Part shown: piece after piece, positions 43,501-51,600 of the stretch
Position numbering within the stretch: position 1 is the stretch's first letter
Layout: each line of letters starts with the position of its first letter
Assembly: GCA_029962745.1 (NCBI GenBank)
Contig: CM057153.1
Location: 37,181,662-37,245,661, forward strand
Source: Echinometra lucunter
Taxonomy: Eukaryota; Echinodermata; Echinoidea; Camarodonta; Echinometridae
Direction of reading: 5' to 3'
Length of the DNA: 64,000 nt
Position numbers and translations under genes: made by a program
The notes under the pieces: generated by a model
The model's database searches: none
Told to the model about the DNA's origin: nothing
The model's input: only the letters and a program-made list of their open reading frames with translations

Positions 43501-45687
43501 TGCATTTTTCCCTTGCTCAGTGTGACTTCACTAAATCCACTGTATAGTGATCCCTATGGAGCAAGCACACGGTAAACTTGCTTGTTATAACATATTTTTG
43601 TATGTGTCCTTGTCCCTCCTCAGATATCTTTGAAGAGTTCTCTCTACCATACCACCCCTGGGTACCAATGGATCCTCCCATTGATGACATGAGAAGGATA
43701 GTATGCGTTGAGAAGAGGAGACCACCGGTTCCTAACAGATGGAACAGTCATAAGGTATGTTCACTTGTCTTAACCCATTCGGGACAGAGGTCCACATTTT
43801 GTGGTTTGGCCTAATATCTTTTGATGCAAAGCCCTAAAAATTCACACCAAATACATGAGCAGAAAGAGCTAAAAATTCTACACAAACTGTGCCCGTTTTG
43901 GTTGCATCAATATTCGTTGTTTGATGCTGAAATTTTATTAAAGGAAACATAGCATTAAAATCCTTAAATTGGCAATGTGATAGAAAGTATAAAATCACCA
44001 TTTTCCCCTGAAAATTGGCAACTTTTTGACTTCTCATCATAATTTCTGTCAATTTATATTCATTTTAGATACATGACATTTCATTAGAAAAATGTAGCAA
44101 TAAAATAAAATTGTTGGTGTTGCCAATTTGAAGAATAAAAGCTGATCATATTAGGCTTTAAATAATTCCTGTGACGAATGGGTTAATTGGGTCAAGTCTG
44201 TGGATTGGGAGATAGAGTAAACTCAAGAAGTTTCCAACTACTCAGCATCTTGGAATTTTTGAAAATGATAATATCTGGCATTTGATCAATCTTTGAATAT
44301 TGACAAATGAGCAAGTCCAAGCTATTTTCACATTGAGTGACCCTCCACCACAAAACAACCAATAAGTCCAAAATTGACATTATTACATTTTAACATGGTT
44401 AAGCTTCGCTTTTGAATGATATATAACTTGCCTTCTCAAGACCATGCAAACCCTTTGAAATTACAATGAGAATGAGAGCTGGTCAGAGAGGCTAATCACC
44501 AGAATAATACAGGAAACGGGATGTAAAGATGATTGACCATTCAGGAGTGCTGTACTGGGGTTCTATTGTCTGTCTCACTAAAAGGTTGAATAAGGCTTGT
44601 CTGGTATTGACTATGAAGGGATTATCATATTAGGTTCAAAATGGTTTCAAAGGTGAAATAATGCTCTCCTTGTATAGATTTTCAAAGCTACAGAACGAAT
44701 AAGTTCTGTATTATGTACACATGTTGACATGAAGGTTTTACCCAGCATGCTGGTATACTTATATTTCAAAATTAAATCAAAGAAAAATCACATTTTTACG
44801 TTACAAATGGCTTCCAAATTTAGTCAGGTGGTAGATCAATATATGAACTACCAGAAAATAAAGATCTTAAATCAACTTTTCAACCCCAAGGTCTCTATTT
44901 TAGCTGTTTACTCGAAAACTCTCATTGCGACTTATTGGTCGTTTTGTGGTGGAGGGTCACATATGTTACTTACCTTAGCTAAGATAAGTAGTATTTCTGA
45001 TTACCATAACGATTAATGTTATAGACAATTATGGCCATATTAAGAAATTAGCCCTACTACAGATGGGAATCTCCCTGAAATATAAGGTAAAATGATACAT
45101 TTGTTGATGTATTTTCACTCCTCCATAATACTTTGACTACATACAGTCAAGTAATAATGACCTTTAGCTTTGACTTTCGCAAATATAAATGAGCATTTTG
45201 ATTCATCTGAAATACAGAATTTTCAAGATAGCACTTTGTCAACAAGGTATGGTGACCCATGTCTTACCACATTTTTCCTGTTGCTGCACTTCCAACAATG
45301 CAGTAGATATTTTCAGATGAAATGAACCATTGCTACTTTCATTCATTTGTCTATTTTTTTTTCTGTCCACATTTCCACAAAGAATACTCATCAACCCTCT
45401 CACTGTTATGCTCATTTGTACAGATCATGGAATCTTATGCCAAGGTTATGAAAGAGTGCTGGTATCAGAATGGTGCCGCCCGTCTCACCGCTCTCCGCAT
45501 CAAGAAGACCCTGGCTGGCCTGATGGGACCCTCAGAACCCGAGGTCCTCCTCCCACCGGCAAACATGCAGAATACGTGTGACGCCTCGCAGAGCGGGGAC
45601 GACCTCAAGGGCAGGCTACCTCCCTCTATCATCATCCCTACCTCGCAGCATCCCGTTGGTCCCAACCCCTACCCCATCCTCAGCTAG
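11591..45687 (+). CDS. Alk4/5/7: TGF-beta superfamily type I receptor serine/threonine kinase, ALK4/5/7 class, with Kunitz cassette
   Basis: Coding exons: 11591-11651, 18141-18449, 29171-29241, 29704-30022, 35168-35402, 37596-37826, 39367-39534, 41827-41973, 42894-43028, 43624-43754, 45424-45687. All splice in compatible phase, giving about 689 residues with the Kunitz cassette or about 559 without it, once one extra base in the transmembrane exon is discounted. Order: signal peptide (1-20), ten-Cys activin-receptor domain with CCIDSNYCN, stalk, Kunitz domain (202-252), transmembrane helix, GS box TTSGSGSG (325-332), kinase. The kinase keeps GKGRYGEV, catalytic lysine in [21 protein letters not shown] and RYMAPEV. 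The L45 loop ADNKDNGTW is the activin/TGF-beta type, so SMAD2/3 signalling is expected rather than SMAD1/5. Type II receptors would phosphorylate the GS box after ligand binding. ALK1/2 and ALK3/6 are less likely from the kinase sequence. Confidence 0.93.
12691..14111. mobile_element. 1.42-kb terminal-inverted-repeat DNA element
   Basis: The ends are perfect inverted copies of TAGGGACAGTGATTTTCCG (counting the outer T/A), followed by subterminal repeats of GAAACGGAAA in both arms. Possible 8-bp target duplication: ACATGTAT (12683) and ACATGTAC (14112), seven of eight matching. That motif is common here, so chance is possible. The interior has a second inverted repeat around 13309-13400 (GGTGATGGTTCATG / CACGAACCATCACC). 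No transposase was seen. The end sequence and 8-bp site fit a hAT-like non-autonomous element. Confidence 0.8.
14904..15319 (+). mobile_element. TTAA-flanked inverted-repeat element, copy 1
   Basis: It starts TTAACCCATTCATGACAGG and ends ACGGATGGGTTAA. A second copy of about the same length lies in inverse orientation at 43770-44186. TTAA at both ends fits Kolobok- or piggyBac-type insertion. The 93-codon open frame inside recurs as a 72-codon frame in copy 2, so it belongs to the repeat and is not evidence of a host gene. Confidence 0.75.
18141..18449 (+). CDS. Alk4/5/7: Receptor exon 2: activin-receptor ligand-binding domain
   Basis: The acceptor 'tttcttttccacag' is strong and the donor is CCAG|GTAAAT; phases are 1 and 1. 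It encodes residues 21-123 with ten cysteines (ICSC, EDC, NSC, GIC, LMC, FSC, CC, YC), ending in the CC-x5-C-N cysteine box of three-finger-fold TGF-beta receptors. NNS is a possible N-glycosylation site. A proline-rich tail leads to the stalk. Confidence 0.92.
18979..19824. mobile_element. About 0.85-kb imperfect foldback element
   Basis: The left arm TAGTTTAGCCAATGATTATT, then ACATAAAACAAGCAAATAA, is mirrored at the right by TTGCTTGTTTTATGTATG and AATAACTATTGGCTACAATA. An inner inverted repeat (GGCATGATAAGTTATGGTCC / GACCATAACTCATCACGCC) lies at 19166-19256. Old and diverged. Confidence 0.6.
21304..21507 (-). pseudogene. Possible minus-strand coding remnant, unidentified
   Basis: One frame (stop at 21304-21306) reads [20 protein letters not shown], then [20 protein letters not shown], then [18 protein letters not shown]. 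The composition is balanced and protein-like, unlike neighbouring frames. A stop lies one codon upstream of the first GTG, so no full gene is visible. It could be a fragment of a retrocopy, an exon of an antisense gene, or chance. I do not recognise the family. Confidence 0.2.
23567..23835 (+). repeat. Interspersed repeat family R1, copy 1
   Basis: This stretch shares blocks in the same order with 39553-39850: a CCAGCAG...CCCC start, GATAATGAAAT, CTGCTCAAATA, CCAAAAGTTG, GATTGGTCCACAC, TTTTTG(C/T)C(T/G)CCAGG(T/A)GGCA. Both copies lie a short way upstream of a 'TGTCTCRCCCACC' array. Class unknown. Confidence 0.6.
23858..24717 (+). repeat. Tandem array 1: about 157-bp units with DR1/DR4 motifs
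   Basis: A head TGTCTCACCCACCAAAGGTG leads into about five units of roughly 156-158 bp. Units alternate between two variants: 'GTTGCTGCAATGGCAACC' and 'CGTCCCTTACTTTTCAACC'. The higher-order period is therefore about 314 bp. AGGTCAAAGGTCA is exact at 24067, 24224 and 24381. The array breaks off near 24717, close to the hAT MITE; no right-hand GTGGGCGAGACA end is present. Confidence 0.85.
24761..25125 (+). mobile_element. hAT-like MITE, copy 1
   Basis: Begins CATGGTTCTCGCCAGTACAT and ends CTAGTGAGAACCCTG, inverted apart from one changed base. Flanks GTAAAGAA and TTAAAGAA match at seven of eight positions, fitting an 8-bp target duplication. It is highly similar throughout to the copy at 60700-61056 and about 8 bp longer. 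Confidence 0.8.
27072..27576. mobile_element. About 505-bp inverted-repeat element
   Basis: GTTTAAAGGCATGGGC at the left is mirrored by CAATGCCTTTAAAC at the right, with A/T-rich subterminal parts that also pair (AAAAAATTCTCAAACT / GAGTTTTTAAAAAATT). The 92-codon open frame inside is not conserved with anything I know. Confidence 0.55.
28085..28420 (+). repeat. Diverged tandem duplication, about 215-bp period
   Basis: Two blocks share, in order, GAAAAATGT, ATATTTTG, TCAAAACTTG, TTCCAAATTAAAGCTA-like text and a CTTTA...CTATGATTGA / CTATCTTATAATTGA ending. Just upstream at about 28016 the 12-mer GGAAGCGGCGCT occurs twice. Non-coding. Confidence 0.55.
29171..29241 (+). CDS. Alk4/5/7: Receptor cassette exon 3a (71 nt)
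   Basis: The acceptor is 'agtgttgtttcag' and the donor GCAG|GTAACA. Entered in phase 1 from the ectodomain exon, it reads [20 protein letters not shown] then PVGQ without a stop and leaves in phase 0. The next exon requires exactly that phase. This fit is the main reason for calling it, since it has no domain signature. It holds one cysteine, which is odd for an extracellular stalk unless it pairs elsewhere. Confidence 0.55.
29704..30022 (+). CDS. Alk4/5/7: Receptor cassette exon 3b: stalk plus Kunitz domain
   Basis: The acceptor is 'ctttgtttcaag' and the donor AAAG|GTAAGT (consensus). Entered in phase 0 and left in phase 1, it joins the transmembrane exon in frame. It encodes a Thr/Ser-rich stalk carrying RSKR (29731-29742), a Pro-rich linker, and a Kunitz domain at residues 202-252. 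The spacing is exactly the family standard, C-x8-C-x15-C-x7-C-x12-C-x3-C. The residue at the P1 position (after GPC) is Asn, so trypsin inhibition is unlikely. NQS and NVT are potential N-glycosylation sites. Alternative: first exon of a nested gene starting at the in-frame ATG, but no signal peptide follows that ATG. Confidence 0.78.
30440..30652. repeat. GAA/GGAA purine tract
   Basis: About 210 bases of nearly pure purine on the + strand. The Lys/Glu/Arg frame on + and the Ser/Phe frame on - come from this simple repeat. Confidence 0.9.
32300..32520 (+). repeat. Single diverged relative of the DR1 array unit
   Basis: The order is CCATCGGTCCGAAGGTGGTGCC, GTCCGTCCATCC, ATCTCAAGAATCATTTGAGG, TAGATGATCC, then AGGTCAAAGGTCA at 32497. 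It resembles the head and unit layout of the arrays at 23.9 and 40.3 kb but exists here as one copy. Confidence 0.5.
32749..33469. mobile_element. 721-bp TTAA-flanked inverted-repeat element
   Basis: The ends TTAAAGGAGAAGTC and GACTTCTCCTTTAA are perfect inverted copies that include TTAA, fitting insertion at TTAA by a Kolobok- or piggyBac-like transposase supplied elsewhere. The interior has no transposase; its 70-codon frame is unremarkable. Confidence 0.75.
33751..34577. mobile_element. 827-bp inverted-repeat element with duplicated left end
   Basis: Left end ATATGGGCTATTCCATGATT and right end AATCATGGAATTGCCCATAT are inverted copies. The left terminus is present twice in tandem: about 57 bp, starting near 33745 and 33802. 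No coding capacity. Confidence 0.7.
35168..35402 (+). CDS. Alk4/5/7: Receptor transmembrane, juxtamembrane and GS-box exon, with an apparent one-base frameshift
   Basis: The acceptor is 'cttgaactacag' and the donor TCAG|GTAAAT; it must be entered and left in phase 1. In the entry frame it reads [20 protein letters not shown], a transmembrane helix, then reaches a TGA at 35300. The exit frame reads [15 protein letters not shown], then [15 protein letters not shown], the invariant GS box. The frames differ by one base, and dropping a single base near 35257-35261 (for example the C at 35260) joins them perfectly. The rest of the gene is intact, so this is probably a sequencing/assembly error or a null allele and not ordinary pseudogene decay. 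Confidence 0.85.
35581..35725 (+). pseudogene. Decayed duplicate of the GS-box exon
   Basis: About 280 bp downstream of the real exon, the sequence repeats its 3' half and donor: GATGGACATG, GATCC, AAGCTGATCCCAT, AAGCTTT, GATCTGATAGATC, TACATCTGGCTCAG, then GGTAAATC. In-frame stops and a small indel make it non-coding. The similarity runs on into the intron after the donor. Confidence 0.75.
37531..37567. repeat. (TA)n microsatellite at an acceptor
   Basis: About 18 TA units followed by a T-run end 30 bases before the first kinase exon, so the polypyrimidine tract of this acceptor adjoins a length-variable repeat. Confidence 0.9.
37596..37826 (+). CDS. Alk4/5/7: Receptor kinase exon: N-lobe
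   Basis: The acceptor is 'cccgtctcttaacag' and the donor AAAG|GTATAC. It encodes [13 protein letters not shown], the glycine loop GKGRYGEV, the lysine of VAVKIFSS and the [19 protein letters not shown] helix, ending in AADNK, the start of the L45 loop. Confidence 0.95.
37900..38610 (+). repeat. DR1-array relative split by a foldback insertion
   Basis: 37900-38112 and 38519-38610 together resemble one to two units of the arrays at 23.9 and 40.3 kb: GTAACCAAACTTGATGG, GGGTCAAAGGTCA at 38063, then GTGTTA continuing as TTAAAGTTTACCTGCAAG. The break is exactly the foldback element at 38113-38518. Confidence 0.65.
38113..38518. mobile_element. 406-bp foldback element with TTA target duplication
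   Basis: Ends GGCTGGAATTCACAAAGGTG and CACCTTTGTGAATTCCGGCC are inverted copies, and complementarity continues through most of the unit. TTA lies at both junctions (38110-38112, 38519-38521), and the interrupted repeat shows the empty site was GTGTTAAAGTTTACC. A 3-bp TTA duplication fits PIF/Harbinger-type MITEs. Confidence 0.85.
38985..39115 (+). pseudogene. Decayed copy 1 of the L45-loop kinase exon
   Basis: It follows an intact-looking acceptor 'ccctttttgcag' and shares ATAATGGAACATAAACCCA, GACTACCATGAGAAT, GGTCTCTCT and GATGTACCAGGCATGCTGAG with the real exon at 39367. It reaches TAA at the fifth codon and has no usable donor. Confidence 0.85.
39179..39325 (+). pseudogene. Decayed copy 2 of the L45-loop kinase exon
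   Basis: It follows the acceptor 'catattaacag' and begins ACAATGGAACATGGACTCAG as the functional exon does, then diverges and reaches TGA after 23 codons. It lies 194 bp after copy 1 and 188 bp before the real exon, so the three form a tandem series of about 190-bp units. Confidence 0.88.
39367..39534 (+). CDS. Alk4/5/7: Receptor kinase exon: L45 loop and hinge
   Basis: The acceptor is 'ttattttgacag' and the donor CAAG|GTAGGG. It encodes [20 protein letters not shown], then a segment ending [12 protein letters not shown]. It completes the L45 loop that selects SMAD partners. It is the only intact copy of three tandem ones. Confidence 0.94.
39553..39850 (+). repeat. Interspersed repeat family R1, copy 2
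   Basis: Shares ordered blocks with 23567-23835 (CCAGCAG, GATAATGAAAT, CTGCTCAAATA, CCAAAAGTTG, GATTGGTCCACAC). It contains a C-run of about 20 near 39595-39614. Confidence 0.6.
40297..41722 (+). repeat. Tandem array 2 inside an inverted-repeat element
   Basis: The left end TGTCTCGCCCACC and the right end GTGGGCGAGACA (41711-41722) are inverted copies. Inside are a CGTCCGTC minisatellite (40344-40441), then seven units of about 157 bp, each with AGGTCAAAGGTCA (40557, 40714, 40871, 41028, 41185, 41342, 41498), then a unique segment. The layout is a TIR element that has expanded an internal tandem repeat. No transposase was seen. Confidence 0.85.
41827..41973 (+). CDS. Alk4/5/7: Receptor kinase exon: catalytic loop
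   Basis: The acceptor is 'tgtttctttag' and the donor ATAG|GTCAGT. It encodes [17 protein letters not shown] and [17 protein letters not shown] aspartate and DLG aspartate are present, so catalysis is expected. Ile replaces the commoner Leu in HRDLK. Confidence 0.95.
42391..42588. mobile_element. About 198-bp foldback element
   Basis: TTTTGAGGACAGCTCAGAAA followed by AAGCT is mirrored by AGCTTTTTCTGAGCTGTCCT at the right, with GGCAACCT / AGGTTGCC pairing nearer the centre. Non-coding. Confidence 0.75.
42894..43028 (+). CDS. Alk4/5/7: Receptor kinase exon: activation segment
   Basis: The acceptor is 'ctctgccgtag' and the donor TTTG|GTAAGA. It encodes [20 protein letters not shown] and [20 protein letters not shown], matching the APE motif and helix F region of type I receptors. 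Confidence 0.95.
43624..43754 (+). CDS. Alk4/5/7: Receptor kinase exon: C-lobe
   Basis: The acceptor is 'gtccctcctcag' and the donor TAAG|GTATGT. It encodes [20 protein letters not shown] and RRPPVPNRW, and ends in phase 0. A TTAA transposon copy begins 16 bp past the exon end. Confidence 0.94.
43770..44186 (-). mobile_element. TTAA-flanked inverted-repeat element, copy 2
   Basis: Begins TTAACCCATTCGGGACAGAG and ends GTGACGAATGGGTTAA. It is the reverse complement of the element at 14904-15319 with modest divergence, lying just downstream of a receptor splice donor. Confidence 0.8.
44337..44960. mobile_element. 624-bp inverted-repeat element
   Basis: The 32-bp ends begin GTGACCCTCCACCACAAAAC and end GTTTTGTGGTGGAGGGTCAC; they differ at one internal position. 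I could not define a target duplication. No transposase. Confidence 0.85.
45424..45687 (+). CDS. Alk4/5/7: Receptor terminal coding exon
   Basis: The acceptor is 'catttgtacag'. It encodes [20 protein letters not shown] and [13 protein letters not shown], the end of the kinase fold, then a tail of about 50 residues rich in Pro, Ser and Gly ending PNPYPILS, stop TAG. As I recall, vertebrate ALK4/5 end soon after the kinase, so this tail is an extension. Confidence 0.94.
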   Translation: MMESYAKVMKECWYQNGAARLTALRIKKTLAGLMGPSEPEVLLPPANMQNTCDASQSGDDLKGRLPPSIIIPTSQHPVGPNPYPILS

Positions 45688-48600
45688 TGGGAACATGTGG
45701 AAAAAGCCCCTTTTTGGAGGAGGATGATATCTTAACATAAATGTAACTTTGAGAGTTCCTCTGGAGTTGGAATTCTTCTGTCAAATATGGACGAAGGAGA
45801 GAAAAAGAGATGCTGCATTACCAGGAATGCAGAGGGCTCTAATCTCTCAGAGGTTAGAGTTGTGCAGGTCACCATGAAGAGATGCTGGAGAGGAAGGATA
45901 ACAGTGAATCCATTGTCATTAAAGTGCACCAAACAGACAAGTCCAGTTTTGCTCGTGCACCTTAGGGACAAGTTTTTTAGAGAACTACCCGTTTCCTCAA
46001 AATGCATGATATTAACAATCTGTGATATCGATGACTCTTTGCATTCATTTGTCATCACGTTGTGTCAATGCCCGGGCACTTCGGAACTACCTGATTTGAG
46101 GAATCCCCATGAAATGGACATTTTAAATTTACTATGGGAATCATCATTTTTGTTCAGAGAAGTGGTGCTCAGGACAGCCTTGTGAAAGAATCAATCATCA
46201 ACTTCAGGGCAACTTGTAGGACTAAGTCATTGTTCAGTGCAGTGACTGATATCGGAATTGCTGCATTAAGTTCAGTACCGGCCCATGAATGAAAAAAAGC
46301 ACCTGGCCGATTCACAGAGAAGATGTTACCACGAAAAAAAAATGAGGATCTGAAATATGACAGAAAGTTAGATGAAAGAAGAAAACAGATTCAGTGTGTT
46401 AAGGAAAGGGATTAAAGAGGAAGATCATTGCTTCGAAATTGTTCCAAGACCAGCAGCAATTGTTGTGTGTGTGTGACAGTGATCTATCATTAGAATTGGA
46501 GAAAAACCTGCTTGGTAAACAACCACCATGTGGAGAATGAAACTAATGCTGACAAGGATGTAGCCTGGGAAAATGTAGCTTTTGGAGTTCTTCTTGGACA
46601 GCTTTTACATTTGAAAGCACAGTGATGAATCCACTTTGCCATCTGCAGAGGAATCCACCCGATATCTAGAGATGGTTGTTTGAAATGCAAACGTGTAATG
46701 GGAACAGGACTAATACTCTGAGAATATGTAATTGTATGGCAAACTCTTTTTCTTCTCCAGGAGTAAAATATTTGATACAGAATATCCTTTAGTTATTGGG
46801 TACAACTGCCTCCTTGAAGCCCAAAGATTCTGACGGTTTTTACGGTAACACTTCCAGATTGCAGCATGTAAACAGGGTTGACACTAGTCTTTGACAATTG
46901 GTATCAATGGCACCCTCCACGCTGTGGTGCCCATTATGAAGATGGGTAAGAACAGTGGGAAAGCTCCGTAGTAAAACCCATCTTATCAGGAACCCAACTA
47001 GCACAATACCTCACATTGGATAAAAAAGTAGTCTTAGAACAATATTTTCTGTTAATCTTTCTTTTTAAAACAATGTACATAAAGCTAGGTCAGCTTTATA
47101 TTTTAAATGGAAAGGCATTGCAAGTAGGCCCAATTTCTGTGATTGGTACTGGGTAGTTATGAAAGTCTTTAAAAGCTCTTGCAATTTGTAAAGAGATAAT
47201 TCTAGTGAGAAAGCGCAATAGAAATAGAAAAGAAACACTTATCGCACTATTCATAAATAACCCAACCATACGCCAGTTGGTATCTCTGTATCAAAGAGAG
47301 ACACCTCTATATACTAATCTTACTTTTCTTACCCACAAGGGAGATACTTTTCGGCCAGAGTACCATAACTGTAAAATTGTAGGTAGCGCCAGTGTATTGG
47401 CAAGGATATCTCAGGTTTTCAAAATTTAGGATCATAGCTCAATCATTATGCGGCATTGTATTCATGTTAGTGTTACTCATCAAAGCTTAGTGCAATTAAG
47501 GATATTAACAACAAAAAATGGATGAATTTTCATCAAAATTTGAGTATATCTAGCAAGGACTGCTTCTTGAAGTAAACAGGCAGAAAGAGTTTGATATGAG
47601 TAACTGGAGAAAGTGGAATTTTGTCATCTCAACTTACGGTCCAGCTCTTACTGGTATGTACAGTGTAAGCTATACCTGGAACTGAGAAAGATAACTTTAC
47701 ACAGCTTTAAAGGCATTTTCTCACTTCTCACACAGTCTTATGTTAGATAAAATGGAATGACTTTGATATTAATTAATAGATAATTTTAATTGATAATATT
47801 CATCTGTAACTTAGATATGTTTTCTGCAGGGTAGTGTACAGTTACAGGGCATCATAATCCTTTTACATTTGTCTGAGAGACGGACAATAATGGACACATT
47901 TGTGAACAATGACTGGTACATAATGAAGTAACTGGTTTTGAGTGCCCTAGCCAGCCAGCTCAATCCCGTACCTTCATTTTCAAGTGAGGGTTCTCAACTG
48001 TGTCAGCCCGTAACAAGTGTTGTTGACAATTGATGTTTGAGACCTTGATATTCTAAGTAGAGTTTGTACAGATTTAGAGGACTGTGGAAGCGCACAGAAT
48101 CGGGTTGTATATTGGGAGATTAAAAATTTGTAGTGAATATAGAAACACAACAACATAAATGTACTGTTTCATTTTATATATAAAGTCTGTATATAAATGT
48201 TATGTGTATGACTTGTTCATCAGGAGATATTCATTTTGCCATTCTCAATGTGAAAATGCTGTACATATCGCCAACTGTACATATGAATGAGTGTAGCGAA
48301 CCCATGCCCTATACTGTCCACATGATATAGTGCATCCTTAAATGATAATATTCAATTGCAAGTCACTCTGAATGGCTATTTAGAATAACTGTTTATGTAT
48401 AAAAGATGTTGCTTATTATGTTGTTTTTGGCTGAATATAAATGATTTTGGGGATATTGCGACCCAAGTACACTGAGTGCTGGAATGAAAGTTAAATTACT
48501 GAACATGTGATAGTGCAGCACCCATATTTGTTTTGCATTAAGATCAGGTTGTATGTAAATGTATGTTGTTGATGCTACCTTATATTCGCCTACTTACTGT

Positions 48601-51600
48601 AATTGTGTTATTCTCACTGTCACACTAGTTAAAAACTCTGTCACAATTATGGTTGTGCACCATGTTGCACAACACTTTGCACTGCATTAGTAATACCAAT
48701 CAAGAAACTTTTTGGTTTGAGCTTGACTTACAGTGTTCATGTACATTGAGAGATGTGTGAATTGTTACAAGTAGCTTACTGAGTTATCCATAGAGACTAT
48801 AAATGCAAAGCACTGAGGCCCACATTCTACCAAACAATTTAAATCAACTTTGAGCTCAATGTGATTCATGTAAACTGGTGTTTAAGAAATCCTTTTTCAC
48901 CAGATGCTTGGTTTTCAATATGAGTAGAATATGGGCATCTGTGTTCTACATGTATGTTGTATGTATCTCCTTTCACCAGAAGTACACTCTTGTGATGATA
49001 CAACTATCAAACTCTTCTTCACCAACTCTCATGTATTACTACAAATTATGTAATACTTGATTGCTGTCTATTCATGTGTATGAAGTATGTATGCTATATT
49101 ACTCATGGTGTCATGGCCAGATATCATAACAGTTTAAAAGAAAGTATCCAATGATATTTTAAAATCATGCTGCATGTTTTACTGTCCAAAAGAGTAAAGA
49201 TTCTTCTTTTTTTTTGTAATTAAGGTTTTAAGTCTGGGATATTATCCATAAATATAAAGATTTTATTTCTTAAAGTAAGCTTTCTTGGGGGATACTATCC
49301 ATTCATAAATGGTTTGTGTAATGTAGAATACTGTTTTGTTTGCTATCTCGTGTATGCAGGATATGTTTTCATTTTGGGTATGGTACTAAATTGGAGGATG
49401 GTAAAAACCATGTATATGTATTTCTGCAAAACAGTAAGAAAAACGAAAAAATTATCTCAAGACTGTGTTATTCCACTCCCTTGCTCTCATATAACTTTGT
49501 CAAAATCAATCTTTCCATCTTCCCTATATTTTATGTAATCTTATAAAACTCATGTCTATATATCTCTGTCTTTCTGTATTGATTTCACACTTTCACTTTT
49601 TATTCTAGTTGTCTCGTGTCATTCTCCATTTGTTTCCCTTTCTCTCTCTCCCTTTCTCTCTGTCGTTTTCCATGATATTTTCTCTCCTTTTGGACTCTTT
49701 AAGACTTGATCTTATTCTCCCTATCTTCTTTCTTTCATTCTTTAATCCTCTCTCCCTCTCTCTCTCTCACTCCCCCTTTTCCGTGGTTCAATTTATTTAC
49801 CCACTGATCACCTCTGCCATTCATGGAATGGTTTGCTTGGTAGTGTAGAATTTTTGTTAATGTGAATGTTTTTAAATGATTTTCTCGTGTAACAGTAGTA
49901 GAAATGCCAGGTAATCTGTGATATGATGTTCAATGCGATGTAGTTATGTCATCTCTGTCATGTTTTAAATTAGTAGGATTGCTTATAATGTAATTATGGT
50001 CAGGTTTGACTCATGTTTACCAAATGATACCACATGAAATATACCACATACATGCAGTTAAAAAGTTCACTTGCAGAAGGACATGAAAACACCTAAAACT
50101 CTTGTGCCTGTCTGTGACTTTATAAAATGTGACATGTATTCAATACATACATACATTTAGACCCTCTGACACTGAGGATATTAATAAGATCATGCTCAAA
50201 AGAGAATTGGGAAGATGAATTCTTAAAAATGTCCCAGTATGTGCCCTTCTGCAAGGAGAACTTCAAATTGAATACAGGAGAGAAAGAAGAAAGAGGCAAA
50301 CTCCACTGAAATTGTTTTGAATTACTAAAAAAAGGGTGTGATATTTCAAGATGGAAATAGTCTTTTTTGTAGAGGACTTAAAAAGTGTTTTATGGAGTTG
50401 AGCTTTTCTTGCTGTCACATATATGATTACTAGGAACATGCTTCTATAAAGGGTAACCTTGTAAACATATGGTTGAAATTGTATGTGGAATATTTTACTG
50501 ATAGATGGAGGTGAATAATATCTTAGTTTTTATCCTCTTCCTTGTGATAACGATGCTGCATGCAAACCTCATCAAGAGAAAAGATGAATTTTAAGACAGA
50601 AGTGAGAAAGATTTATCTCTATATTTTAAGAAATGTTATTTTTTATACAGTTTTTCTGATGTAGACTGGGCGATTCAACATCAAAGGCTGCATTGAATAA
50701 GTGAATTAGGTTGATTATACTCGACCGTTAAGACCATGTGTGTGTGTCCGATTTTAGTTTTGATCATTTCAGAAAAGAAGTAGTCTTCTCCTATTTTAAA
50801 TGTCTACCCTATACCAAATAAAAAGAAAGAGTACCACAAAGATATTAATTGTTGAGTTCATAAATCTTCGAAAATTTTATACAGTATACTGTTATATCAA
50901 TATTGATTTAAGCAAAATAATGAATAATGTTGACTATTTTAAGCCTTTATCTTACAGAAGATAGAAAAGGTATTCAATAGTATACAATGTATACAGCTGT
51001 GAGAGGGTCTTTTTGGAAACTATGGCTCCTGAAGTGATGTGAATGGTCCCTTTTAAGTCACTGAGGGCACCGTAGTTTAACCTGACATTCTGACAGAAAC
51101 AGTATTTGGTTTATATCCATCACCTTCAGTAAATGCACAAAGAATAGATGGATTATTTTATTCAAACAAATAACGAATGCAGGCGGTGATTGCATTTAGC
51201 GAAGACAAGTGCGTAATTAGTAAAATGATGACATCATCACACCTAAGATAATAGATGCGCACAAATTCTTTACATCACAATACAGTATGCTCTTTTTTTA
51301 GGGCGCTGTCATCCATGAATAGCACTACTATTCACGGATCGTGATGTCAGATACTCCCCTTGAATTGATGGCAAATTGCTTATATACATGAAGACAGTGG
51401 AAATTGTATTTCCTTACGTGATGCACAATAAACACATCAACTGTGTAGATTTTAGTTATGACAGATATAATATGTTTTATCTCATTTCATTTCTTACTGT
51501 ACAAGTATGAATCCTTTTGAATTAATGTGAAGATCAATGGTGTCCTACTTCTGTAACCGGTATTGTTACTCTTTTAGGGGTTGTTATTTTTTTCAATTGA

